From contig NZ_JALQDG010000041.1 of the NCBI RefSeq assembly GCF_023631325.1, forward strand, positions 186,001 to 250,000: a DNA stretch of 64,000 bases, read 5' to 3'. Both the position numbers and the translations under genes were made by a program. The DNA is from Caballeronia sp. INDeC2 (GTDB lineage Bacteria; Pseudomonadota; Gammaproteobacteria; Burkholderiales; Burkholderiaceae). How positions within the stretch are numbered: the stretch's first letter is position 1; each line of letters opens with the position of its first letter. Under the pieces are notes generated by a model that saw only the letters and a list, made by a program, of their open reading frames with translations, had not been told where the DNA came from and did not search any database. Positions 7,996 through 16,177 of the stretch are shown here, piece after piece.

Positions 7996-8650
7996 AGATG
8001 ACGCTCTCCGTCGGATGATTAGGCTCTGTCTCTTCGCACGCACGATGCGAAGAGCCGTTGTCGATGTCTCCATATGCCGCGCGCGATGGCGCAGATCCGC
8101 GTGAATCGCGGCACGCTGAGACATGTTTTGGTCTGATGGATGCGGCAGGTTCGATCACCGTACGAGACGGGGAAGTCCACCTTGCGACGCTTTATTGTTG
8201 GAGCATGTCACATCATATGGCGGGCCCCGGATGCCCCTGCCTGATGTGCATGTCGATGGAACAAGCTTAATAGAGCGGCCATGCCGGTGTCGGTTCCCCG
8301 ACGGCCTGCATGTTACCCATTCGAAACAACGGAACAATGACACCGAGTAACGCGGCAGAACCGCGAGGCAGACTTCCTCCAAGCCATACTAATTGAAAAC
8401 GAAGGACGTGAAGCCTGTAATTTGATGCATGATCGTCAACGCTCGCACGTTTCCAGAGACAGCGACGACTCGCAAACGTTATCGTCCGGACTCGTTGCCG
8501 GCTCCTCCGTGCGCTTGGCCACATGCGACGCTTGTCGAGAGCATGAAAGAGTAAGAAGTCGTTTCATGCCGCGCGCAACTGTGGCGGCATAAGTACATTT
8601 TTCTTCTTTCCATGCGAGCACATGGTCGATGAGAAAAAAGTTCACAAGCT
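7996..8650. other. Long intergenic stretch without a supported gene
   Basis: About 655 bases between the glycosyltransferase start and a small exported-protein gene. Open frames here are short, lack ribosome sites and show no recognisable family. Base composition is less GC-rich than the coding neighbours, especially at 8330-8640. I see no tRNA, no convincing terminator hairpin and no repeat. It must hold the glycosyltransferase promoter and could hold a small RNA. Confidence 0.5.
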
Positions 8651-8863
8651 TCAGTGATGTGTATAGAGCGATTGCCCGAGCGCTTGAGCCGAGGGTTGCG
8701 TCGTCCAGCCGCTTTGCACGCTTCCATGGGTGCCAGGTCCGTAACCTTGCTGATCGTTTGAGGCATTTGTCTCGGCATGCTTCGCCGGCGCGGGCGATTG
8801 TGCATAGGTCAGCATCGGCACCGTCACCGATACCGCGAGCAGGGCGGCTGCGAGTTTCTTCAT
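8651..8863 (-). CDS. Small exported protein, function unknown
   Basis: A 70-residue precursor. MKKLAAALLAVSVTVPMLTYAQS is a textbook Sec signal peptide with likely cleavage after TYA, leaving about 49 residues rich in Q, S, G, N and H (SNDQQGYGPGTHGSVQSGW). The ATG has GAGAACGATC upstream with AGGAG further back. Short Q/G/H-rich periplasmic proteins with this kind of layout are common in Burkholderia and relatives, where they are annotated as hypothetical; no role is known to me. Neighbours give no clear hint: a long intergenic stretch on one side and a LacI regulator on the other. Confidence 0.75.
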   Translation of the reverse strand: MKKLAAALLAVSVTVPMLTYAQSPAPAKHAETNASNDQQGYGPGTHGSVQSGWTTQPSAQALGQSLYTHH

Positions 8864-8943
8864 GATCGTTCTCCTTGAGTGAGTGGACTCGATAAGGAGA
8901 CTAGGCTCGAAGAATTAGCCGATGGTGAGCGCATCGTGCATGC

Positions 8944-9996
8944 TCATACATTCTCCGGCGTATAAAGCTGCGCCGGCAGCGGATACTGGCTCGCTTGCGC
9001 GGCTTCGCCCGGCAGCGCCTGCAAACTGCGAAGCATGGCCTGAATGGCAGTCTCCGCGATGCGCTGAAGCGGTGTGTCGATCACGAGATCGATGACGCCT
9101 TCCACGAGCGCCTCATACCGGTCCGGCATCAGATCGCTGCACACCGTCACGATGCGCCGTCCCGCGGCTTCCTCACGCAGCGCGCGAATCACGCCACCCA
9201 CGCCGCCGCCGGGAATATAGAGGCCCGCGAGATCGGCATGACGCCCGAGCATTGCGAGCGTTGCTTCATAGGCAAGTTGTTTGTCCTCGAGATTGATCTG
9301 CGTGTCGAGCACACGCAAGCCAGGCGCGTGCTCACGCAGATACGAGCGAAAGCTGATCTCGCAGCTTTCCTGACCGAGATAGCGCGGCGTGCCGACGAAC
9401 ACGCCGACCGTTCCCTTATCGCGATGCGCGAGACGGCTCACGGCCCACGCTGCCGTGCGTCCGCTCTTGCGCGGATCGACGCCGATATAACCCGCTCGCA
9501 ACGGCGCACTCAGATCCGATAACAACGTGACCGTCGGCTTTCCCTGTCCGTGTAGCGTTTCGATGGCGGCCGTCACATGCGGATGATCCACCGCGACCAC
9601 GCCGAGCGCCTGCGCTTGCTCGCCCAGCGAGAGCAACGTCTGCGCGATGGAAGCCGGGTCCAGCTCATCCATGTATTCGATGACGGCGGTGCAACGCTCG
9701 GGTTCGTGTCGCGCGGCCGCATCCGCCAGAATGCGCGCGAACGTCTGATAGAACGGATCGGCACGCTTTTGCAGACAGAAACCCAGCGTATATCGCTCAT
9801 GACGTTCGCCGCGTTGCGCGCGCAGGCGCTCGCGCATCAATCCTGCGCCGTGGTAGCCGATGCGCTCCGCCGCTTCGATCACGCGCAAGGCCGTACCCTC
9901 GCGCACGCTGATGCGACCGTTGAACACGCGATCGACCGTTGCGGGGCTCACACCCGCAGCTTCGGCAACTGATTGAAGAGTGGGACGCTTGCTCAT
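8944..9996 (-). CDS. LacI-family regulator divergent from MocD/E-like genes
   Basis: A 350-residue LacI-type regulator. DNA-binding part: RPTLQSVAEAAGVSPATVDRVF (about residues 4-25), then REGTALRVIEAAERIGY. The effector domain is of the sugar-binding type (YTLGFCLQKRADPFYQTFARIL; VAVDHPHVTAAI; SGRTAAWAVSRLAHRDKGTVGVFVG; GVGGVIRALRE). The VDRVF instead of VSRVL in the recognition helix is typical of the subgroup linked to inositol and rhizopine-type operons in rhizobia and Burkholderia; that link is from general knowledge. It is divergent from the desaturase/ferredoxin/SDR operon (10143-12434), with a partial palindrome (10112-10128) between, so it probably controls that operon. ATG 9996 was chosen because the LacI fold starts directly after it. 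Confidence 0.92.
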   Translation of the reverse strand: MSKRPTLQSVAEAAGVSPATVDRVFNGRISVREGTALRVIEAAERIGYHGAGLMRERLRAQRGERHERYTLGFCLQKRADPFYQTFARILADAAARHEPERCTAVIEYMDELDPASIAQTLLSLGEQAQALGVVAVDHPHVTAAIETLHGQGKPTVTLLSDLSAPLRAGYIGVDPRKSGRTAAWAVSRLAHRDKGTVGVFVGTPRYLGQESCEISFRSYLREHAPGLRVLDTQINLEDKQLAYEATLAMLGRHADLAGLYIPGGGVGGVIRALREEAAGRRIVTVCSDLMPDRYEALVEGVIDLVIDTPLQRIAETAIQAMLRSLQALPGEAAQASQYPLPAQLYTPENV

Positions 9997-10111
9997 CTTT
10001 GATGGAAATGATTGGTTTTCAAGTCGCGCGATGATGCGTAAAGATAGCAAATGCGCTTGAATGTTGCGTGAGCAATGCAACCGCTCCTATCATCGGTCCA
10101 ACAATAACGAA

Positions 10112-10128
10112 TGATGTAATTTCAATCA
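10112..10128. promoter_or_regulatory. Candidate LacI operator before the mocD-like gene
   Basis: TGATGTAATTTCAATCA is an imperfect 17-bp palindrome: six of eight arm positions match (TGAT..AA.TT..ATCA). It lies about 15-30 bases upstream of the desaturase-like gene, in the divergent region with the LacI regulator. Confidence 0.4.
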
Positions 10129-10142
10129 TCGGATGAGGTGAC

Positions 10143-11228
10143 ATGATGGAATCCGGGCAATCGCAGCGCGCAGATGCGCGAGATGACTATCGCGATTACC
10201 AGTTGATCGGCGGTGCGGGCGAGCGCGCGAAGGCGGCGGGTCTCGTCAACGCGGAGTGGTACAAGTGCGCGGTTCCTCGACCCGTCATGAAGAGCCTGAT
10301 GCAGCGCGGCGACGCGCGCGCCATTCGCGACACGCTGCTCTGGTATGCGGCGATCGTCGCGAGCGGCGTGCTTGCATGGTTCGCATGGCAAGCTCATTCG
10401 CTCTGGGCCATTCCGGCGTTTCTTCTCTACGGCGCGCTGTACTGCGGTCCCGCGGATTCACGCTGGCATGAAAGCGGTCACGGCACCGCATTCAAGACGT
10501 CGTGGATGAACAAGGCGCTCTATCAAGTCGCGTCGTTTCAGGTGTTTCGTCGCCCGACGATATGGCGCTGGAGCCACGCGCGTCATCACACCGATACGCT
10601 CGTCGTCGGGAGAGATCGCGAGATAGCGGTGCCGTTGCCAACCGACTGGCTGAGCCTCGCGCTAAATGTGTTCGCGTTGAAGCATGCTGCGGCTGAAGTG
10701 CCGAAGATCTTCTCGTCTGCGTTCGGCAATATCGGTGAAGAGGAAAAGACCTACGTGCCGCAGTCCGAGTGGCCGAAGGTGATTCTGGAGGCGCGGATCA
10801 CGCTCGCGATCTATGCCGTAGTGATCGTCGCGTGCATCGTATTTCGTTCGATCTTGCCGCTGCTTTATATCGGCTTGCCGAGCCTCTACGGCGCATGGCT
10901 CTATCTCTTCTTCGGTCTCACGCAGCATGCGGGCATGCCCGAGAACGTGCTCGATCATCGCAAGAACTGCCGCACCGTGATGATGAATCCCGTGTTCCGG
11001 TTTCTCTATCTGAACATGAACTATCACGTCGAACATCACATGTTTCCGATGGTGCCTTATCACGCGCTGCCGCGATTGCACGAGGCGGTGAAGCACGATA
11101 TGCCGCCGCCATATCCGAGCACGATTGCGGCCTATGCGGAAATCATTCCGGCGCTCGCGCGGCAGAGGCGCGACCCGTCGTATCACGTCGAGCGGCCCGT
11201 GCCCGCCTCGACCGCAACGCAGGCATGA
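10143..11228 (+). CDS. Fatty-acid-desaturase-like di-iron oxygenase (MocD-type)
   Basis: A 361-residue membrane di-iron enzyme. Three histidine boxes are present: RWHESGHG (His109, His113), WSHARHHTDT and MNYHVEHHMF, the pattern of membrane desaturases and alkane hydroxylases. Hydrophobic helices lie at about 60-100 and 215-265. It is followed by a Rieske ferredoxin (11258, start overlapping region) and an SDR. The pairing of this oxygenase with a MocE-type ferredoxin matches mocD and mocE of rhizobial rhizopine catabolism, where with reductase MocF they are needed to remove the O-methyl group of 3-O-methyl-scyllo-inosamine. No MocF is visible here. Two adjacent ATGs (10143, 10146) follow GAGG. 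Substrate is unproven; a methoxy-cyclitol or other small hydrocarbon is possible. Confidence 0.85.
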   Translation: MMESGQSQRADARDDYRDYQLIGGAGERAKAAGLVNAEWYKCAVPRPVMKSLMQRGDARAIRDTLLWYAAIVASGVLAWFAWQAHSLWAIPAFLLYGALYCGPADSRWHESGHGTAFKTSWMNKALYQVASFQVFRRPTIWRWSHARHHTDTLVVGRDREIAVPLPTDWLSLALNVFALKHAAAEVPKIFSSAFGNIGEEEKTYVPQSEWPKVILEARITLAIYAVVIVACIVFRSILPLLYIGLPSLYGAWLYLFFGLTQHAGMPENVLDHRKNCRTVMMNPVFRFLYLNMNYHVEHHMFPMVPYHALPRLHEAVKHDMPPPYPSTIAAYAEIIPALARQRRDPSYHVERPVPASTATQA

Positions 11229-11257
11229 GCGACACAAAAGACAGGAGACGATTTGTC

Positions 11258-11566
11258 ATGACGCAATGGATCGACGCAGCCGCGATGGACGATATCGAAG
11301 ACGAAGACGTGATGCGCTTCGATCACGATGGCCGCACCTTCGCGATCTACCGCGTGAACGATGCCGTGTATGCGAGCGATGGCCTTTGCACGCATGAGCA
11401 CGTCCATCTGAGCGACGGCTTCGTAATGGATCATGTCATCGAATGCCCGAAGCACAATGGACGATTCGATATCCGCGATGGCCGGCCGCTGTGTGCGCCC
11501 GTTTGCGAAAAGTTGCAGACGTACCCCGCGAAAGTCGAGGGCGGGCGTATCTTCATCGAGATCTGA
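11258..11566 (+). CDS. MocE-type Rieske [2Fe-2S] ferredoxin
   Basis: A 102-residue soluble Rieske ferredoxin. The cluster ligands are clear: Cys-Thr-His (CTHEHVHLSDG, about residues 45-55) and CPKH (CPKHNGRFDI, about 65-74), i.e. CxH...CxxH. It should pass electrons to the adjacent desaturase-like oxygenase. The chosen ATG has AGGAG ten bases upstream; another ATG at 11225 overlaps the stop of the oxygenase gene (ATGA) and would add 11 residues, so the exact start is uncertain. The MocE subgroup is named after the rhizopine ferredoxin; the neighbouring oxygenase supports that match. The ferredoxin reductase is not encoded next to it. Confidence 0.92.
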   Translation: MTQWIDAAAMDDIEDEDVMRFDHDGRTFAIYRVNDAVYASDGLCTHEHVHLSDGFVMDHVIECPKHNGRFDIRDGRPLCAPVCEKLQTYPAKVEGGRIFIEI

Positions 11567-11624
11567 CGCCGTGATGCAGTAAGCACGCGAGTGCAAGCAA
11601 GCGAAGCCCACACGGAGAACGACG

Positions 11625-12434
11625 ATGAATCGGTTCGAAGGCAAGGTGGCGGTTATCACCGGCGGCGCGCAAGGTCTCGGCGCGGCCGTGGCGGCGCTCT
11701 TCGTGGAGCGCGGCGCACATGGCATCGTGATTTGCGCGCGCTCGAAGGACAAGGGAGAAAAGAAAGCACGCGAGCTTGCACAAGCGAGCGGGGCGCAAGT
11801 GCGCTTCGTTGCGGCGGATCTCGCGCGCGTGGACGATTGCCGCGCGGTTATCGCCGCCGCCGATGAGCAGTTCGGACGCATCGACGTGCCGGTCAACGCC
11901 GCAGCAACGACGGATCGCGGCACGATCCTCGATACCGATCCCGAGCTCTTCGACCGCGTGTTCGCGACGAACGTGCGCGCGCCTTTCTTTCTGATGCAGG
12001 ACACCATCCGCATCATGAAGCGCGAACGGACCGAGGGCGCGATAGTCAATATCTGTTCGATGTCGGCGATGGCGGGGCAGCCTTTCATCGCCGCATATTG
12101 CGTGTCGAAGGGCGCGCTCGCCACGCTCACGCAGAACACCGCTTATGCGCTATTGCGCAATCGCATTCGCGTGAACGGCTTGAACCTCGGCTGGATGGCG
12201 AGCGAAGGCGAAGACCTCATTCAGCGCACGCATCATGGCGCGGGCGACGACTGGCTCGATCACGCCGCGGCCGCGCAGCCCTTCGGACGATCGATCGACA
12301 CGAACGAAGCGGCGCGTGCGGTCGCTTATCTCGCGAGCGCGGAGTCGGGGCTTATGACGGGATCGATGATCAACTTCGATCAATCGATATGGGGCGCGTA
12401 TGACGACGCGCCGCATTCTCGGGAGCCGCTTTGA
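11625..12434 (+). CDS. Short-chain dehydrogenase/reductase in the MocD/E-like operon
   Basis: A 269-residue classical SDR. The cofactor loop is TGGAQGLG (residues 12-19), followed by the acidic/basic CARSKDKGEK region that suggests NADP or mixed use. The usual NNAG reads NAAA here. The catalytic Ser lies in ICSMSAM and the YxxxK pair is YCVSK. The C-terminal part (GWMASEGEDLIQRTHHG; DTNEAARAVAYLASAESGLMTGS) is typical. A GGAG ribosome site precedes the ATG. It lies 58 bases after the ferredoxin gene and is probably the third gene of that operon, oxidising an alcohol or cyclitol product of the oxygenase. Its substrate is inferred only from context. Confidence 0.9.
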   Translation: MNRFEGKVAVITGGAQGLGAAVAALFVERGAHGIVICARSKDKGEKKARELAQASGAQVRFVAADLARVDDCRAVIAAADEQFGRIDVPVNAAATTDRGTILDTDPELFDRVFATNVRAPFFLMQDTIRIMKRERTEGAIVNICSMSAMAGQPFIAAYCVSKGALATLTQNTAYALLRNRIRVNGLNLGWMASEGEDLIQRTHHGAGDDWLDHAAAAQPFGRSIDTNEAARAVAYLASAESGLMTGSMINFDQSIWGAYDDAPHSREPL

Positions 12435-12446
12435 ATCGTCGATGAC

Positions 12447-14402
12447 TCAAACGCGAAACATGCTGACAGCGCGTTCGAGACGCTCGGCCTGATCGCGCAG
12501 TTCGGCTGCGGAGTGCTCCGCTTCGCCCACGAGCGCCGCGTTCTGCTGCGTCGCTTCGCCGATCAGCATGACCGCGCTGTTCACCTGCTCGATGCCCGAG
12601 GCTTGTTCCCGCGACGCAACGCCGATTTCATCGACGATCGCATTCACGCGCGACACGCGCTCGACGATGCCGCCCATCGTGCTGCTGGCTTCCTCGGCGA
12701 TCTTGTAACCCTGCGAGACCTTCTCCGCCGATTCGGTGATCAGCACTTCGATCTCTTTCACGGCGCCCGCGCTGCGTTGCGCGAGCGCACGCACTTCCGA
12801 TGCGACGACCGCGAAGCCCTTGCCATGCTCGCCCGCGCGCGCCGCTTCGACGGCGGCGTTCAACGCAAGGATGTTGGTCTGGAACGCGATGCTTTCGATG
12901 GTCGCGGTGATATCGGCGATGCGCCGTGCCGATGCATCGATCTCGCCCATCGTTGCGACGACGCGTCCCACCGCATCGCCGCCCGCGCGCGCCGCATCCG
13001 AAGCCGAGGCGACGAGCGTGCCCGCCTGCGCCGTGTTCGCCGCGTTCTGCTGCACGGTGCTCGTGATTTCCTCCATGCTCGCGGCGGTTTCTTCGACGCT
13101 CGCCGCCTGCGTGGCAATGCGCGTCGCGATATCGCTGCTGCCGGAGGCGATGCGCGCCGTGCCGTCATTCATATCGGCCGATGCGCTGCGCACTTGCTCG
13201 ACGATGCCCGCGAGCCCGCGCGCGATGCCATCGATCGCACGCATCAGACGGCCGATATCGTCCTCGCGGGCGCTGTCGATGCGCACGGTGAGATCGCCCG
13301 CGGCAATGCGCTCCGAGGCGCGCGTCACATCGTCGATGGGACGGCCCACGAGCTTCGTCACTGCATAGAGCAGCACGCCGACGAGCAGCGCAACGACGAC
13401 GAGCCCGAGCATCAGAAAGCGATCGCGGCTTGCGTGCACATCCGCGAGCAGTTCATCGCGATACGCGATGCCGCCGATCATCCATTGCCACTGCGGCACC
13501 GTCATGAAGACGATTTCCTTCGTGCCGCCATGAACGCGCGCATCCGCGTTCGCGATGTCGGCGCCGTCGAACGTGAGCTTGCCTTCGTGTGAATCGAGCA
13601 TCTGTCCGAAGGGTGCGACGCGCTCATCGGCCGGTTCGCCTTTCGCGCCTGGATGCACGAGCAGTTTGCCGCGATTCGCGCCGTTCGATGCATCCACGAC
13701 GAAGTGATAGCCGCTCGCGCCGATCACGAGTTTCGCGATCGTGTCCTGCAACGCGGCGAATTCGGAGGTCACGTCCACGCCCACGAAGAGCGCGCCGATC
13801 ACGCGACCCGATGCATCGGTGACGGGCTTGTACTCGGTGATGTACTGCTTGCCGAAGAGTGTCGCGATGCCGATATACGGCTTGCCCGCGAGCATGGGCA
13901 CATACGCGGGGCCCTTGCGGTCGAGCAGCGTGCCGATCGCGCGCGTGCCGTCCTGCTTCTTGAGCGACGTCGTCACGCGGACGAAATCATCGCCGGTGCG
14001 GGCGAAGATCGTCGCGATCGCGCCGCTTTCTTCGAGGAACGCATCGGGAATCGCGAAGTCGTTGTTGAGCGGCTTGTCGCCTGCGAGGAAGGACGGTGTC
14101 GCGATACCGCCGATGTCCACGGTGTGCGCTTCATCGAGCGTGAACCTGGCGGGCAGGCGGTGCGCGAAGATCGTCATGAAGCGCGTGACTTCCGCGCTGA
14201 CGGCCTTGTCGTACAGGCCGATCATCGTCGCGATCGAGCGATTCTCGCTTTCGACGCGCACGAGCGCGTGCTCGTCGATCTGTTCGCCCGCGCTCCGGGT
14301 GACGGCGATGGTGAAGAAGGCAACGACGACTGCCGTGAGCGCGCAGGCGAGCACGGCGAATTTGGTCCCGACGTTCATGCGGGCCAGAGTTTTGTGAAGC
14401 AT
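12447..14402 (-). CDS. Methyl-accepting chemotaxis protein with Cache sensor
   Basis: A 651-residue membrane chemoreceptor. Order: TM1 (about 13-35, VLACALTAVVVAFFTIAV); a periplasmic double/extended Cache domain (about 40-325) with GKPYIGIATLFGKQYITEYKPV and SGRVIGALFVGVDV, the Cache_3-Cache_2 type known to bind small organic acids; TM2 (about 330-350); HAMP (VTRASERIAAGDLTVRI); and a signalling hairpin with the conserved tip sequence IAFQTNILALNAAVEAARAGE. The protein ends LERAVSMFRV, without a CheR/CheB-tethering pentapeptide. The ATG at 14402 was chosen because the first membrane helix begins soon after; no strong ribosome site is visible. It lies between the MocD/E-like operon and the hexuronate locus, so a ligand from either pathway is plausible. 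Confidence 0.94.
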   Translation of the reverse strand: MLHKTLARMNVGTKFAVLACALTAVVVAFFTIAVTRSAGEQIDEHALVRVESENRSIATMIGLYDKAVSAEVTRFMTIFAHRLPARFTLDEAHTVDIGGIATPSFLAGDKPLNNDFAIPDAFLEESGAIATIFARTGDDFVRVTTSLKKQDGTRAIGTLLDRKGPAYVPMLAGKPYIGIATLFGKQYITEYKPVTDASGRVIGALFVGVDVTSEFAALQDTIAKLVIGASGYHFVVDASNGANRGKLLVHPGAKGEPADERVAPFGQMLDSHEGKLTFDGADIANADARVHGGTKEIVFMTVPQWQWMIGGIAYRDELLADVHASRDRFLMLGLVVVALLVGVLLYAVTKLVGRPIDDVTRASERIAAGDLTVRIDSAREDDIGRLMRAIDGIARGLAGIVEQVRSASADMNDGTARIASGSSDIATRIATQAASVEETAASMEEITSTVQQNAANTAQAGTLVASASDAARAGGDAVGRVVATMGEIDASARRIADITATIESIAFQTNILALNAAVEAARAGEHGKGFAVVASEVRALAQRSAGAVKEIEVLITESAEKVSQGYKIAEEASSTMGGIVERVSRVNAIVDEIGVASREQASGIEQVNSAVMLIGEATQQNAALVGEAEHSAAELRDQAERLERAVSMFRV

Positions 14403-14820
14403 GGGGATGTCTGAACGATAAGAGTTGTAATGCCCCTTATCGGCACATCCTTGCCGAGTCTTTAATTTGCCTTTCCGCCGAGGGTGAGCGGCGCTGGTGT
14501 TTGCATGCATTAGGCGGCATGCAAAACGCCAAAGGGCATGCAAAAGGCAAACCTTTATAGAAAACGATTAACTCGGCGGCGGGGGAAGATTCATCGCCGG
14601 AAAGTCTCTCTCAGTCCCGAAATATCGGGCTATCGAGTCCGATTAGGGCAAACACCAGGATAGTCAGTCGTCGGCAAACCCACTATCCTTCGAAAAAACG
14701 TTTTCCCGAACCAGGCCGGTTTGCGGCTTCAGCACCACGCAAGCCATCGCCACGGCGCTCGTCGCCGGTCACGCAACAAAGAACGCGGCACGACGAGCGC
14801 CGCCGCGTCCGGAGACTTTC
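14403..14820. promoter_or_regulatory. Intergenic region with GCATGC repeats and importer promoter
   Basis: The 418 bases between the divergent chemoreceptor and ExuT-like genes contain three GCATGC copies (14503, 14517, 14536), a GAAAACGATTAAC half-operator at 14560 and a promoter-like pair TAGTCA (14661-14666), 17 bases, TATCCT (14684-14689). The operator at 14692-14707 follows the -10 box directly. The 116 bases from 14705 to the ATG at 14821 form a leader with no obvious structure. Confidence 0.5.
14692..14707. promoter_or_regulatory. LacI operator of the ExuT-like gene
   Basis: GAAAAAACGTTTTCCC holds the 10-bp palindrome AAAACGTTTT (14695-14704). It lies three bases after the probable -10 box TATCCT, where a bound repressor would block initiation. 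The core is the same as at 17315-17328 and 17183-17194. Confidence 0.7.
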
Positions 14821-16110
14821 ATGAACACTGTCGTTGCCGGCGTCGTGCGTACCGCCAGCCGCTATCGCTGGACCGTGTGCACGCTGCTCTTCTTCGCCAC
14901 GGTCATCAACTACATGGACCGGCAGATCCTCGGTCTGCTCGCTCCGATGCTGCAGCACGACATCGGCTGGACGCAGGTGCAGTACGGTCGCATCGTGATC
15001 GCGTTCTCGGCGTTCTACGCGGTCGGTCTGCTGTGCTTCGGACGCATTGTCGATTGGCTCGGCACGCGCATCTCCTACGCGCTCGCAATGTTCTTATGGA
15101 GCATCGCGGCGATGCTGCATGCGGCCGTCGGCTCCGTGATGGGCTTCGCGATGGTCCGCGCGCTGCTGGGCATCGGCGAAGGCGGCAACTTCCCGGCGGC
15201 CATCAAGACGACCGCTGAATGGTTCCCGCGCAGCGAACGCGCGCTCGCAACCGGCATCTTCAACTCCGGCGCGAACATCGGCGCGGTGTTCGCACCCGCG
15301 CTCATTCCGGCCATCGCGGTGGCCTTCGGCTGGCGAGCGGCATTCGTGATCATCGGCGCGATCGGTCTCGTGTGGCTCGTCGTGTGGTTCTTCATGTATC
15401 GCCAGCCGGACGGCAGCGCGCAAGAGGACGATCTCGCGAACGAAGGCGACGAAACCCGTGCCGCCGATGCCGCCAATGCGAAAGCAGGCGCGCCGGGCTT
15501 CAAGGTGCTCATCAAGAAGCGCGAGACGTGGGCGTTCATCGTCGGCAAGTTCCTGACGGACCCGGTGTGGTGGTTCTATCTGTTCTGGCTGCCGAAGTGG
15601 CTCAACGAATCGCGCGGCATGGACATGCAGCACATCGGTTTGCCGCTCGTCGTGATCTATGCGATCACCACGGTCGGCAGCATCGGCGGCGGGTGGATTT
15701 CGTCGGCGCTGTTGCGTGCGGGCTGGACCGTGAATGCGGCACGCAAGACCGCGATGCTGATCTGCGCATGCGCCGTGTTGCCGATCGCGTTTGTGTCGCA
15801 GGCGGATAATCTGTGGGTCGCGGTGGCGATCGTCGGTCTCGCGGCGGCGGCGCATCAGGGCTGGTCGGCGAACCTCTTCACGACGGCATCGGACCTGTTC
15901 CCGCGTCGTGCGGTGGGCGCGGTGGTCGGTATCGGCGGCATGGCCGGTTCGATCGGCGGCGTTCTGTTCTCCGAAGTGATCGGCCAGGTTCTGCAACGCA
16001 CGGGCCACTACTGGGTGCTGTTCGCGATCGGCGCGTCGGCGTATCTCATCGCCTTCGCGATCATGCACGTGCTCACGCCGAAGATGACGCCGGCGAAGCT
16101 CGAAGCGTAA
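14821..16110 (+). CDS. MFS anion:cation symporter, ExuT-like hexuronate importer
   Basis: A 429-residue major facilitator of the ACS family. About 12 membrane helices are visible; the start TVCTLLFFATVINYMDRQILGLLAPML has the NYxDR signature of hexuronate, galactonate and glucarate transporters. Further family features are LLGIGEGGNFPAAIKTTAEWFP and, in the second half, LTDPVWWFYLFWLPKWL, which is typical of ExuT. It should bring in galacturonate or glucuronate with protons. It converges with the LacI gene (16178-17176); a 13-bp GC hairpin separates them. Upstream lies an AACGTT operator just behind the -10 box. With the uronate dehydrogenase and lactonase on the other side of the LacI gene, import and first oxidation steps are covered. 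Confidence 0.9.
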   Translation: MNTVVAGVVRTASRYRWTVCTLLFFATVINYMDRQILGLLAPMLQHDIGWTQVQYGRIVIAFSAFYAVGLLCFGRIVDWLGTRISYALAMFLWSIAAMLHAAVGSVMGFAMVRALLGIGEGGNFPAAIKTTAEWFPRSERALATGIFNSGANIGAVFAPALIPAIAVAFGWRAAFVIIGAIGLVWLVVWFFMYRQPDGSAQEDDLANEGDETRAADAANAKAGAPGFKVLIKKRETWAFIVGKFLTDPVWWFYLFWLPKWLNESRGMDMQHIGLPLVVIYAITTVGSIGGGWISSALLRAGWTVNAARKTAMLICACAVLPIAFVSQADNLWVAVAIVGLAAAAHQGWSANLFTTASDLFPRRAVGAVVGIGGMAGSIGGVLFSEVIGQVLQRTGHYWVLFAIGASAYLIAFAIMHVLTPKMTPAKLEA

Positions 16111-16131
16111 TACACACAAAGTACGCACCAT

Positions 16132-16174
16132 GCGCCGCGCCGCCAGCATACGCAGCCCGCAGGCGGCGCGGCGC
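16132..16174. terminator. Strong stem-loop between convergent ExuT-like and LacI genes
   Basis: GCGCCGCGCCGCC (16132-16144) and GGCGGCGCGGCGC (16162-16174) are perfect 13-bp complements around a 17-base loop. No T-run follows on either strand, so it is an unusual terminator, or a transcript-end stabiliser serving both genes. Confidence 0.6.
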
Positions 16175-16177
16175 GAT

